This document shows positions 45,418 to 54,045 of a stretch of DNA of 64,000 bases, in pieces (the stretch's first letter is position 1; each line of letters begins with the position of its first letter). Source of the DNA: Carnobacterium alterfunditum DSM 5972. GTDB taxonomy: Bacteria; Bacillota; Bacilli; Lactobacillales; Carnobacteriaceae. The notes below the pieces were generated by a model. It searched no databases. It was not told where the DNA came from and was given only the letters and a program-made list of their open reading frames with translations. The stretch covers positions 186,001-250,000 of the forward strand of contig NZ_JQLG01000004.1 of NCBI RefSeq assembly GCF_000744115.1, read 5' to 3'. The position numbers and the translations under genes are program-made.

Positions 45418-45637
45418 TGGTGGTAATAGATTAGTTTAGTCACTCGCTCGAAATTTCAGGCGGAATAGGGTTGCTTGTAGCCATGTAAAGAATTCAATGC
45501 GAATTATAGAGCTTTAACGCTTTAGCGATTAAGCTCTATTTGAGGCTTGAAAGCCTGGAAGACTTCCTTTTAGGCTTCAGGCGTTTCCATGGCTCTCCAC
45601 AAGCAAACCGTTATTCCAGAAGAAATTTCTTTTAACA
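45418..45637. repeat. Family A, copy 5, core type 2
   Basis: Same ends as other copies (GGAATAGGGTTGCTTGTAGC and inverse). The core differs: AGAGCTTTAACGCT/AGCGATTAAGCTCT hairpin and GAGGCTT/AAGCCT. Tandem with copy 6. Confidence 0.75.
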
Positions 45638-45659
45638 CATTATAAGTCGCCATTTTTAG

Positions 45660-45885
45660 GATTGATAGATCAGTTGGAGCACTCACTCGCAATTTCAGGC
45701 GGAATAGGGTTGCTTGTAGCCATGTAAAGAATTCAATGCGAATTATAGAGCTTTAACGCTTTAGCGATTAAGCTCTATTTGAGGCTTGAAAGCCTGAAGA
45801 CTTCCTTTTAGGCTTCAGACGTTTCCATGGCTCTCCACAAGCAAAACCGTTATTCCAGAGGAAATTTATTTTGGAACACTAACAC
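45660..45885. repeat. Family A, copy 6, core type 2
   Basis: Near-identical to copy 5, in the same orientation, about 240 bp further on. Confidence 0.75.
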
Positions 45886-45917
45886 CCTTTGATATATAGA
45901 CTTTTTTCTGTTAAAAA

Positions 45918-45962
45918 AAAAAATAAAGCCGAACTACTTTATTAGAAGTTCAACTTTATGAA
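45918..45962 (-). terminator. Terminator of the TM-helix channel gene
   Basis: Read leftward: AAAGTTGAACTTCT then AGTTCGGCTTT and ten or more T residues. 12 bp after the stop. Confidence 0.82.
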
Positions 45963-45973
45963 AAGTATGTCTG

Positions 45974-47239
45974 TTATAACGTTGGACCTTGGTCGTTTGG
46001 TGATTTGCTTTCTTTGTCCATCTTCTTGTCTAATTCAGCTAACTGACTCTTAGCGAAGTCACGTCCGCCAATACCAAACGCAATTGCGAAGGCAACAGAC
46101 AATGCACCTAAGATCAAGATAAAGGCCAAATTAACAATACTTGTAGCGAATTTCAATTGATCTAAAGCCATGAAGACAGATAGAACGATCAGAATATATT
46201 TCAAACTTTCACCGGCAAATTTATTCCCAGTTGATTTTGTAACAAATCCTCCTAAGACTGATCCGCCTACAACACCGACTCCTAAAATGATCAATGCACT
46301 AATAACAAGCGGCAAGTATGCGATCATTGCTGAACCGATCGTATTCAAAACTTCTAAGTTTAAGACGTTCAATGCTTCAACTGTGAAGAAAACACCGATA
46401 ACAACAGCTACGATTTGCCCAATAATTTTAGCGATATCAAAATTCATATTTCCTGAATTTTTAATCAATTTAGTTAAATTATTGATGCCTGTACTTGATA
46501 GTAAATCAGTTAAAAGTTCACCCACAAATTTAGCAATAGCGACACCAACTGCTAATAAAATGACTGCTACGATAACATTTGGAATAGCAGCTAACACTTG
46601 ATTTAGTACGCCAACGATCGGACGAGAGATCGTTTGGATATTTAATGTTTCTAAAGCAATCGTAACGATTGGGATCAAGATAATAATATATACAATGTTT
46701 CCTAATACTTTAGCCATCGTACTCTTTTGACCAGCAGAAGGTGCTGCTTCTACTGCTGATTTAGAAGTTGTAAGTTTAGAGACCCATTTGTCAACATCTA
46801 ACGTCAATGCCAAGTTGTAAACAAGATTTTTAACAAAACGAGCCACAATTATTCCAATAGCCATGATAACGACAGCTGCGAACATATTAGGGAAGAAGTT
46901 CAGAGCTGTATCAAACATATTAGAAATTGGTCTAGCAACCGCATCTAATCCCAACATACCCAAGATACCTGGTAAGAATAATAACCAAACTAAGAAATAT
47001 AGGACTTGTGATAGAGAATCGATGGTCGTTTCAGCTTGTTCTTGCGAATTCGTTACACTCCACTTTGTTAAAAGTTTGCCAAATCCGGCTACTTTAAGCC
47101 CTTTTTGAACAGCTTTTTTAACTACTGTAGCAACGACCCATGCTAGTATTAATAGTAGGATAGCTCCTAATAGTGTCGGCAGAAAATCAACGAATGAATT
47201 TAACCCTGAACTAACTGAATTTGTTACAGTATCGGTCAT
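45974..47239 (-). CDS. Mechanosensitive-channel-like TM_helix protein
   Basis: 421 residues from ATG 47239 (AAAGGAG 9 bases ahead). About ten hydrophobic segments form four repeats of the conserved TM_helix type (AAVVIMAIGIIVARFVKNLV, VAVILLAVGVAIAKFVGELL and similar). Typical of the CmpX/MscS-related proteins that lack the full MscS C-terminal domain. It ends with a charged cytoplasmic tail (LDKKMDKESKSPNDQ). Likely a membrane channel or scaffold. Exact role unknown. Confidence 0.78.
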   Translation of the reverse strand: MTDTVTNSVSSGLNSFVDFLPTLLGAILLLILAWVVATVVKKAVQKGLKVAGFGKLLTKWSVTNSQEQAETTIDSLSQVLYFLVWLLFLPGILGMLGLDAVARPISNMFDTALNFFPNMFAAVVIMAIGIIVARFVKNLVYNLALTLDVDKWVSKLTTSKSAVEAAPSAGQKSTMAKVLGNIVYIIILIPIVTIALETLNIQTISRPIVGVLNQVLAAIPNVIVAVILLAVGVAIAKFVGELLTDLLSSTGINNLTKLIKNSGNMNFDIAKIIGQIVAVVIGVFFTVEALNVLNLEVLNTIGSAMIAYLPLVISALIILGVGVVGGSVLGGFVTKSTGNKFAGESLKYILIVLSVFMALDQLKFATSIVNLAFILILGALSVAFAIAFGIGGRDFAKSQLAELDKKMDKESKSPNDQGPTL

Positions 47240-47469
47240 AATCAACATCTCCTTTTCTTTATAATGAGTATCTTTACATTAACTAGTATAGCTGATGTAA
47301 TTTTTTTAACAAAATAATACGCATTATTAAATAACTGATTTTTATAAAAAATTTTTTCTGGAAATCTTGTTTTAACAGTACTTATAGGGCTCTTATCATT
47401 GACTTAAAATACTATCATTGTTATATTTTAACGAGGCTTTAAACATATTATTGAAAAAGAAGGTGCATC

Positions 47470-48816
47470 ATTATCAAGAAAAATCGACTCGAGACCGACT
47501 CTATTCCAAAACTATTAGTCGAATTCTCGATACCGGCAATTATCGGGATGCTGGTCAATGCGATCTACAACGTTGTCGACCGGATATTTATTGGGAATGA
47601 TCCGGTATTAGGTTCTCTAGGCTTAGCAGCCGTGTCCATTACATTCCCTGTAACATTGGTCTTGCTGGCATTTGCCTTAATGGTAGGTATTGGAGGATCT
47701 ACACGTTTTTCCATTAGTTTAGGTAAGAAGGAAACAGAAAAAGCTAAGTTCTTTTTAGGAAACGGTGTAATGTTAGCTATTATTGCTGGACTGCTTTTTA
47801 TGATATTAGGAAATATTTTTATCGAACCGATCCTGCAAGCTCTTGGTGCCAGCAGTGATGTTCTTCCATTCGCTACTGATTATCTGAGTGTCATTTTATA
47901 TGGAGCTGTTTTTCAAAGTGTCGCCATGTCATTGAATAATTTTTCAAGAGCAGACGGAAATCCGCGTAATTCCATGATCAGTATGATGATCGGTGCCGGA
48001 TTCAATATCATTTTTGATTACATCTTTATTATTCAAATGGGCTTGGGAATGAAAGGTGCTGCTTACGCTACGATTGGCGGTCAATTTCTGTCTATGGTCT
48101 GGCAACTTGCCTATTTCTTAGGGCCTAGAGCAAATGTCCAGTTAGCTATTCAAAATATGAAACTACGAGCAGCATACGTAAAAGATATTTTAACGACTGG
48201 AATACCAGCATTTTTACTACAAATTGCAAATAGTGTTCTAAATATCGTGATCAATGCAAGTTTAGTTATTTATGGCGGAGACATCGCCATATCAGTTGCG
48301 GGTATCATAACGAGTGCGACCACCCTTATTATCATGATGGTTGCTGGATTGATCCAGGGTCTCCAGCCGATCATCAGTTACAATACTGGAGCAGATCGAC
48401 CCGATCGTGTAAAACAAGCTTTGAAAATAGCCACCGTCATTGGCGGGATCATTAGTACAACTGGTTTCTTGATCTTTCAGTTCTTCCCTGAATTTGTTAT
48501 AACCTTATTTAACCAAGAACCAGCTGTTGTTTCTTTAGGGGTAGAAGCCATTCGCATATGGACCGCAGCTTTCCCGCTAGTCGGCATCCAAATCGTTTGG
48601 GCCAGCTACTTTCAAGCCGTTGGAAAAGTACGCTTGGCCAGTTTTTTAAACTTAGCTCGCCAAATCATCTTTTTGATTCCATTAATTCTGATACTGTCGC
48701 CTATTTTTGAACTCACTGGCATCTATGCAGCTGTCCCAATTGCTGAAGCATTAGCCTTTGTCGTGACATTCGTCTTTTTGAAGAGTCAGTTCAAAACTTC
48801 GCAACACCCGCTTTAA
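47470..48816 (+). CDS. MATE family efflux transporter, probable non-AUG start
   Basis: About 448 residues. The first ATG in frame is 47548, which would remove the first half of helix 1. Upstream in the same frame are codons for KKNRLETDSIPKLLVEFS and on, normal for MATE proteins. Before them is ATC-ATT-ATC with AGAAGG 6 bases ahead, then a TGA. ATT 47470 (or an adjacent ATC) is the likely start. Conserved DRIFIGN, NNFSRADGNPRNSM and QPIISYN. Exports drugs or metabolites with Na+ or H+. Confidence 0.82.
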   Translation: MIKKNRLETDSIPKLLVEFSIPAIIGMLVNAIYNVVDRIFIGNDPVLGSLGLAAVSITFPVTLVLLAFALMVGIGGSTRFSISLGKKETEKAKFFLGNGVMLAIIAGLLFMILGNIFIEPILQALGASSDVLPFATDYLSVILYGAVFQSVAMSLNNFSRADGNPRNSMISMMIGAGFNIIFDYIFIIQMGLGMKGAAYATIGGQFLSMVWQLAYFLGPRANVQLAIQNMKLRAAYVKDILTTGIPAFLLQIANSVLNIVINASLVIYGGDIAISVAGIITSATTLIIMMVAGLIQGLQPIISYNTGADRPDRVKQALKIATVIGGIISTTGFLIFQFFPEFVITLFNQEPAVVSLGVEAIRIWTAAFPLVGIQIVWASYFQAVGKVRLASFLNLARQIIFLIPLILILSPIFELTGIYAAVPIAEALAFVVTFVFLKSQFKTSQHPL

Positions 48817-48831
48817 TCACTAATTTATAAC

Positions 48832-48880
48832 ATCAAAAAGGAAGAGATCGAGACTTTTGTCTCAACCTCTTCTTTTTTTG
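48832..48880 (+). terminator. MATE gene terminator
   Basis: AAAAAGGAAGAG and GAGAC pair with GTCTC and CTCTTCTTTTTTT. 16 bp after the stop. Confidence 0.88.
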
Positions 48881-48884
48881 TAGT

Positions 48885-49060
48885 TGAATAGCATGACTAT
48901 CTAGTCGCCACTCATTCATGAAACGCCATTCTACCGAAGAGCAGCACCAAAAACTGGTCTCACTCTTCGCTTAAGACAAGGTGCACGAATGTGTTGAGCG
49001 ACTATTTGGCGTTACTCCGTCGTGAAACGCCCTTACACCGAAGAGCGGCATTTTTTCTAT
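48885..49060. repeat. Family B hairpin repeat
   Basis: GTCGCCACTCATTCATGAAACGCC, TCTACCGAAGAGCAGC and GGCGTTACTCCGTCGTGAAACGCC-type arms recur here. Same type as at 26 and 58 kb. No gene. Confidence 0.5.
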
Positions 49061-49930
49061 CTAGTTTTGATACCATTCTGGGCGTTCGTCAAAGTAAAAG
49101 ACTCCAACACCGCCAATTCCGATGTGTGTTCCTAGTACTGAACCTAATCTAAACAGTTGCGTTTGGCATTCTGGCAACTCTTCTTTTATCATGGCTTCAA
49201 TTTTTCTGGCTGTTTCTTCATCATCGCCATGGCTAATGCCGATAGTTTGGTCCTTAAAGTTCTCTGCACCTTTTTTTACATCGTCGATCAATTTTTTATA
49301 AAGTTTCTTCTGTCCGCGAACGAGTTTGCTCAATTGGATAAAACCATCTTCGACCGTTAAGTAAGGTTTGATATTCAAAGCTGTCCCTACGTATCCCGTC
49401 GTTTTATTCACACGCCCGCCTTTAACAAGCCATTTCAAATCTCTTAAGGTAAATTTATAATAAACATGCTCAATGTTCCACTCCATTTGGTGAACGATCT
49501 CCTCAAATGACTTTCCTGCTTCAATCATCTTCAATGCTTGCAAAGCAATAAGTGCTGCGCCGCCAGATCCACCTCTTGAATCGACCAGGGCGATCTTTCG
49601 CTCAGGATATTTTTCTTTGTACTCTTCAATAACTTGGTGAGCAAATTGATAAGTTCCAGACATCTCTGATGAAAAAGACATGTAGATCATATCTTCATTT
49701 TCTTGGATGGATTTATCCAAGGCTTTTGTCAAAGATCCATAAGAAATTTGAGAAGTCGTTGGCACGACGCCTGAACGCATCGCTTCGTAAACAGCGTCTA
49801 CTGTAATTTCTTCGCCATCCAAATACGTTTTATTATCCAAAGTTATGCTGAGCGGGATCACCTCGAAATCATACTGCTGCTCCATTTCTAAGTTCCGATC
49901 ACAAGTTGTATCAATAATTAATTTTGTCAA
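49061..49930 (-). CDS. DegV family fatty-acid-binding protein
   Basis: 289 residues. Starts KLIIDTTCDRNLEMEQQYDFEVIPLSI, later TTSQISYGSLTKAL, SFSSEMSGTYQF and RDLKWLVKGGRVNKTTGYVG, all DegV hallmarks. DegV/FakB proteins bind a fatty acid and present it to FakA for phosphorylation. The initiation codon is TTG at 49930 (AAGGTGAG 6 bases upstream), as no ATG lies nearby. Confidence 0.92.
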   Translation of the reverse strand: MTKLIIDTTCDRNLEMEQQYDFEVIPLSITLDNKTYLDGEEITVDAVYEAMRSGVVPTTSQISYGSLTKALDKSIQENEDMIYMSFSSEMSGTYQFAHQVIEEYKEKYPERKIALVDSRGGSGGAALIALQALKMIEAGKSFEEIVHQMEWNIEHVYYKFTLRDLKWLVKGGRVNKTTGYVGTALNIKPYLTVEDGFIQLSKLVRGQKKLYKKLIDDVKKGAENFKDQTIGISHGDDEETARKIEAMIKEELPECQTQLFRLGSVLGTHIGIGGVGVFYFDERPEWYQN

Positions 49931-49986
49931 TTTATTCTCACCTTACCTACGTGTATTTACCAAATCAAACCTTCTCAACTTTGCGA

Positions 49987-50421
49987 TCAGCCCTTTTTTG
50001 ACTCAGTATAAGTTTCTTTCACAAAATTCATGCTGTCTTGCGTTAATTCTTTTAATACAGCTGGATCGATATCAGAAACTTTTTTGATATATAAACAGCC
50101 TTTCCCCATTTTATGCTTGCCAAGTCGGCTTAACTTTTCTGCTCTTTTTTCATTGTCCGGTTGAGAAAGATAAATGCTGAATTGCGCTTTTCTTGGAGAA
50201 AATCCAATTAGAGCTGCATCTCCCTCATGCCCGCTTGCGTATTTGTAGTGGTAACTCCCGAAACCAATAATATCCGTGCCCCACATCTTAGGTTCATGGC
50301 CCGTCGTTTGACTGAATAATTGGATCAATTGATGTGTATCTTGCCGTTTATTCTCGTCTTCGATTTCTTCTACAAACTTTGCGACATTTTCGGTTGTTTC
50401 TTGTGTTTTATTTTTAACCAT
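49987..50421 (-). CDS. DUF1801 family protein
   Basis: 144 residues from ATG 50421 (AGGAGG 8 bases ahead). The core MWGTDIIGFGSYHYKYASG is characteristic of DUF1801 (YdhG/iron-chaperone-like fold), as is FSPRKAQFSIYLS. A small cytosolic alpha/beta protein; molecular role unknown. Confidence 0.82.
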   Translation of the reverse strand: MVKNKTQETTENVAKFVEEIEDENKRQDTHQLIQLFSQTTGHEPKMWGTDIIGFGSYHYKYASGHEGDAALIGFSPRKAQFSIYLSQPDNEKRAEKLSRLGKHKMGKGCLYIKKVSDIDPAVLKELTQDSMNFVKETYTESKKG

Positions 50422-50459
50422 CCCTAGATCCTCCTCTGCCAAATCCGTTCCATTAACGA

Positions 50460-51008
50460 TTAGCGTCTCATTCCAATCAATGCAGTCGCTTCTTCCATGG
50501 TCAACGATTGAGGAAAATACTTATTCCATACCGAAACCAATTGTTTTAAATCATATGTACCATAAATTTTTCGAGCATTTTCCAACTGTCTTAAGAAAAG
50601 AGCAGGATTTTCTAGTTTTTTATTTTTATTAATAGCAGAGAGAAGTTCATTTGGAATGACAAGTGTCACTTCGTCATTCACTTGAAAAGCGAACAGGTAG
50701 CCTGATTCAATACTTGACTGAACAACGGCAAGTGTTTCAGCAGATGTTTCTAACAATACACCACTGGCTAAATCAGAAAGAACTTGTGCTGCCTTTGGAT
50801 CTAATTGCGCAAAAAAATGCGTTGCCTTTTCGATGATGACTGGTTTTAACTGGTCAACAATTTCAGCTTTTTTAGCACTCTTTCGAATCGGTGTATGCTG
50901 GTTTTCAGCAATTTGAAACAACTGATTTTTCTTGTAAGCTAAAAGTCCTTTTTCTAAATCACTGTACGGTGTCCCTTTGATCAGTGGCACATTATGTATT
51001 TCTATCAT
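50460..51008 (-). CDS. Conserved hypothetical protein
   Basis: 182 residues, no membrane segment. The N-terminal part (KKNQLFQIAENQHTPIRKSA, then KAEIVDQLKPVI) looks like a SAP/HeH-type nucleic-acid-binding helix pair. The rest is helical with FLRQLENARKIYG near the end. I do not recognise a named family. 38 bp before the DUF1801 gene, same direction, so probably co-transcribed. Confidence 0.6.
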   Translation of the reverse strand: MIEIHNVPLIKGTPYSDLEKGLLAYKKNQLFQIAENQHTPIRKSAKKAEIVDQLKPVIIEKATHFFAQLDPKAAQVLSDLASGVLLETSAETLAVVQSSIESGYLFAFQVNDEVTLVIPNELLSAINKNKKLENPALFLRQLENARKIYGTYDLKQLVSVWNKYFPQSLTMEEATALIGMRR

Positions 51009-51082
51009 TTATCTAACCTCCTATCTTTTCACTATCATTTTATTTCATTCTACCGTATTTTATCTCATTCGTAAAATCAGTA

Positions 51083-51121
51083 AAAAAGACATAAAAATAA
51101 GCAGCTCTTTTTATGTCTTTG
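51083..51121 (-). terminator. Terminator of the VOC gene
   Basis: Read leftward: AAAGACATAAAAA pairs with TTTTTATGTCTTT, then a T-run. Confidence 0.8.
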
Positions 51122-51130
51122 GATCAGCCA

Positions 51131-51553
51131 TTAATTTGCCATTGCACTCATATCCATGTACATGATCTCCCACAGATGTCCGTCTAGATCACTGATTCGG
51201 CGGTAATACATCATCGCTTCCTCTTCTTCACTCAATGCCGTCGTCTTGTCTTGGGCACCATGTTCGATGGCTTTATTTACGAGTTCGTCTACTTCCTCTT
51301 TTGACTCAACTTGTAAAGCAAGAATTACTTCATTTTCCTTTGAAGTATCTGCTATCTGCTGGTGGGTAAAACTAGCAAAGAATTCTTCCGTTAACAACAT
51401 GACAAAAATCGACTCATTAATGACCAAACTTGCGCCCTTATTATCCGTGAACTCTTCATTAAATTCGAAACCAAGTGCTTTAAAGAATACGATTGACCGG
51501 CTCAAATCCTTTACTGGCAAATTTACATAAATTGAACTTACTTTGACCGTCAT
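51131..51553 (-). CDS. VOC superfamily (glyoxalase/extradiol-fold) protein
   Basis: 140 residues. Beta-alpha-beta-beta-beta pattern: VKVSSIYVNLPVKDLSRSIVFFKALGFEF, then FVMLLTEEFF, and the closing YRRISDLDGHLWEIMYMD with the usual E ligand in LWEIMY. Such short proteins are PhnB-like or glyoxalase-like, metal dependent; the reaction is unknown. AAAGGAGG precedes the ATG. Confidence 0.87.
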   Translation of the reverse strand: MTVKVSSIYVNLPVKDLSRSIVFFKALGFEFNEEFTDNKGASLVINESIFVMLLTEEFFASFTHQQIADTSKENEVILALQVESKEEVDELVNKAIEHGAQDKTTALSEEEEAMMYYRRISDLDGHLWEIMYMDMSAMAN

Positions 51554-51789
51554 TTCCTACACCTCCTTTTCAGGCAATTTTTCTTATTCAAAATCATTAT
51601 ACTCGCAATCCTGCTTTTTAACTAAATAGTTGGCTTGCCTATTTTTTAGCATTTCACGGGGTTCTTTTATGATAAGGTAGGCGTTTTGTTTGATTATTTG
51701 ATAGTAAAAGATTATGCTTAACTCGCCTATTACACATCAATAAGCACGACAGAATATTCACGTTCGGTGCTTAAAAGGAGATAAATCAT

Positions 51790-52629
51790 ATGAATGATTC
51801 AGATATTACAATCGTTTTAGCTGCAAATGATGGCTTTGTCCCACATTTAGCTACATTAATTTTATCGATTTTAAAAACAAAAAAAGACGAAACGAAAATA
51901 AACTTTTATGTGATCGATGACGACATTTCCTTGCTCTCTAAGGATGCTTTGAATCGAATGGTAAATGAATACAATGCTTCAATCAGTTATTTGCAAATTG
52001 ATACACTCAAATTTGAAGGCATGGTAGAAAGTGATCGGATCCCTAAAACGGCCTACTTCAGAATTGCGATCCCTAATTACCTTAAGCATACGGATATCAA
52101 GCGGGCGATCTACTTAGACTGTGACATTATTGCTAAAGAGGATATTGAAACGATTTGGAACCTCGACTTGGGCGATAAATTGTTGGCAGCCGTTGAAGAC
52201 GCTGGTTTCCATCAACGTCTGGATGCTATGGAAATTGAAGCTGATTCCGATATTTACTTTAATTCTGGTATGATGGTCATCGATATTGAAAAATGGCGCG
52301 CTGAAAGAATATCCGAACAAGTGTTAAAATTCGCTACTGAAAATTCAGATGAGTTGAAATTTCACGATCAAGATGCCCTAAATGCTATCTTGCATGATCG
52401 TTGGTTGATGATCCATCCGCGTTGGAATGCACAAGCTTACATCATTACCAAAGAAAAAAAACATCCGACAAAAATTGGGAACTTAGAGTACACTGAGGCT
52501 TGCAATGAACCCGCTTTGATCCACTTCAGCGGTCATGTTAAACCGTGGCATAGTGAATCAAATCACCCTTTTCGCGATGACTACTTAACTATCCGAGCAG
52601 GAACGCCCTTTCCAATGGAAGAAGCATGA
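51790..52629 (+). CDS. Family 8 glycosyltransferase
   Basis: 279 residues, retaining GT-A. ITIVLAANDGFVPHLATLI at the start, YLDCDII (DxD), YFNSGMMVIDI, FHDQDALNAIL and HFSGHVKPW near the end. Typical of GT8 enzymes that transfer Glc or Gal to lipids or surface polymers (GspA or WaaJ-like). AAAAGGAG precedes the ATG; single gene with terminator. Confidence 0.9.
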   Translation: MNDSDITIVLAANDGFVPHLATLILSILKTKKDETKINFYVIDDDISLLSKDALNRMVNEYNASISYLQIDTLKFEGMVESDRIPKTAYFRIAIPNYLKHTDIKRAIYLDCDIIAKEDIETIWNLDLGDKLLAAVEDAGFHQRLDAMEIEADSDIYFNSGMMVIDIEKWRAERISEQVLKFATENSDELKFHDQDALNAILHDRWLMIHPRWNAQAYIITKEKKHPTKIGNLEYTEACNEPALIHFSGHVKPWHSESNHPFRDDYLTIRAGTPFPMEEA

Positions 52630-52635
52630 AACTAA

Positions 52636-52679
52636 ATAAGAAGGACCATAGGAAGCTAAACTCCTCTGGGCCTTCTTTT
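52636..52679. terminator. GT8/YlxP terminator
   Basis: AAGAAGGACC pairs with GGGCCTTCTTTTT. It lies between converging genes. Confidence 0.85.
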
Positions 52680-52682
52680 TAG

Positions 52683-52964
52683 TTACAGTTCTAGTCGTTC
52701 AATAGAGTGGATCTCGACTTCTCCATTATCTTCGATTTCTTGGATCACTTGATCTAAAATTTGCTGACTTAATTTGCGATCATTGCTTACTACAGCTATT
52801 CCCAGTACACCCTGGTTCAGTGTATCATGTGCTTCAACCTCAGCAATACTGACGTTGAACTTATTTTGTGTTTTTTTAATAATGCTTTTCACCACACTGC
52901 GCTTATCTTTCAAAGAATAAGCATTATAAATGAGAAACGATACTTTCATACCTAAAATAATCAT
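52683..52964 (-). CDS. DUF503 family protein (YlxP-like)
   Basis: 93 residues from ATG 52964 (GGAGGAG 7 bases ahead). The family signature LKDKRSVVKSIIKKTQNKFNVSIAEV is present. It is encoded near rbfA/infB in some genomes, but stands alone here. Small cytosolic protein of unknown function. Confidence 0.87.
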   Translation of the reverse strand: MIILGMKVSFLIYNAYSLKDKRSVVKSIIKKTQNKFNVSIAEVEAHDTLNQGVLGIAVVSNDRKLSQQILDQVIQEIEDNGEVEIHSIERLEL

Positions 52965-53010
52965 ATTCAATCTCCTCCAAACGCATTTTCATTCCGATAT
53001 CAAGTGATAC

Positions 53011-53275
53011 TAGTCAAACGGCAGCAGTTGTTCGAGCTCGTTCGGCTAATAGAATTGGCTGCATTAGTCAAACGGTTACCGCTATGTGAGCTCATTTGAC
53101 TAATAAACTGGCTGCATTAGTCAATCTACCGCCACTATTCAGGCCCGTTTGACTAATAAACTGTTTGTTCTGATCAAATGAGAGCTAGTTTACGAGCCCA
53201 TTTGACTAATAAAGCTGCCTAGCACGCTCAAACAGCGGCTAAGGCTAAATTCAAGCTCGTTTATTCGATTCCAGC
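53011..53275. repeat. Degenerate tandem array of 53-54-bp palindromic units
   Basis: TAGTCAAAC or a variant recurs at 53011, 53065, 53118, about 53171 and 53226. Each unit pairs TAGTCAAAC with GTTTGACTA around a GAGCTC-like centre. Same unit length and layout as the array at 45135-45410, different sequence. Confidence 0.75.
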
Positions 53276-53282
53276 AAAAAAA

Positions 53283-54002
53283 TCATTTGAAATAAGGTTT
53301 CAATGCCGTTAGCTCATCTATATGCAATGCACGGTAGGAGCCAATTGGCAACGTTTCGTCTAGCTGCAATGGTCCCATTGAAAGACGTTTAAGATAAACG
53401 ACTTTTTTCCCAACTGATAAGAACATCTTTTTCACTTGATGAAATTTACCTTCACTGATTTCCAGTAATACTCTGCTTTCAGTAGCGCTATGGCTAAGAA
53501 TCGTCAACTTAGCTGGTTTGCATTTGATGCCTCCGTCAAAGACGATACCCGCTGCAAATGCTGCTCGGTCTTCGCTCGTGACTCTTTCATTGACTACAGC
53601 TTCATAACACTTCGTCACTTCTTTTTTAGGGATCAACAATTGATAGCCTAGCTGTCCGTTGTTTGTCAGCAAGAGCAGTCCTTCTGTATCTTTGTCCAGA
53701 CGGCCTACCGGAAATAACCCCGGCACCCGTTGCGATGGATCAATCAAATCGATCACCGTCTGATTCGACGCGTCGGATACAGCACTGACCACGCCGGCTG
53801 GTTTATGCAGCATAAAATAGACATGCGGCTGGTAGTGGATCCGCGTACCTGAGACGGTAACTTCCTGCAAATCTGGATCCACATTAAGATTATCCACTGC
53901 TATCGTCTGGCCATTCACTTTTATTTGCTTGCTCTTTATCAACCGTTTGACCGTACGACGCGAGCCGAATCCTGTCTCAAACAATAACTTATCTAACCGC
54001 AT
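53283..54002 (-). CDS. RsuA-type pseudouridine synthase
   Basis: 239 residues. S4 domain (MRLDKLLFETGFGSRRTVKR), then FPVGRLDKDTEGLLLLTN (catalytic Asp in GRLD) and EGKFHQVKKMF. It modifies 16S or 23S rRNA. The array at 53.0 kb begins 8 bp after the stop, with no normal terminator in between. Confidence 0.92.
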   Translation of the reverse strand: MRLDKLLFETGFGSRRTVKRLIKSKQIKVNGQTIAVDNLNVDPDLQEVTVSGTRIHYQPHVYFMLHKPAGVVSAVSDASNQTVIDLIDPSQRVPGLFPVGRLDKDTEGLLLLTNNGQLGYQLLIPKKEVTKCYEAVVNERVTSEDRAAFAAGIVFDGGIKCKPAKLTILSHSATESRVLLEISEGKFHQVKKMFLSVGKKVVYLKRLSMGPLQLDETLPIGSYRALHIDELTALKPYFK

Positions 54003-54045
54003 TCGCTTGCTCCTTCATTTAATAATTATTTGTCTATCCCTGTCT

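Noticed and set aside
47418-47600. 60-residue rightward frame over the MATE start
   Set aside because: Different frame from the exporter; its sequence is an out-of-frame reading of the MATE N-terminus.
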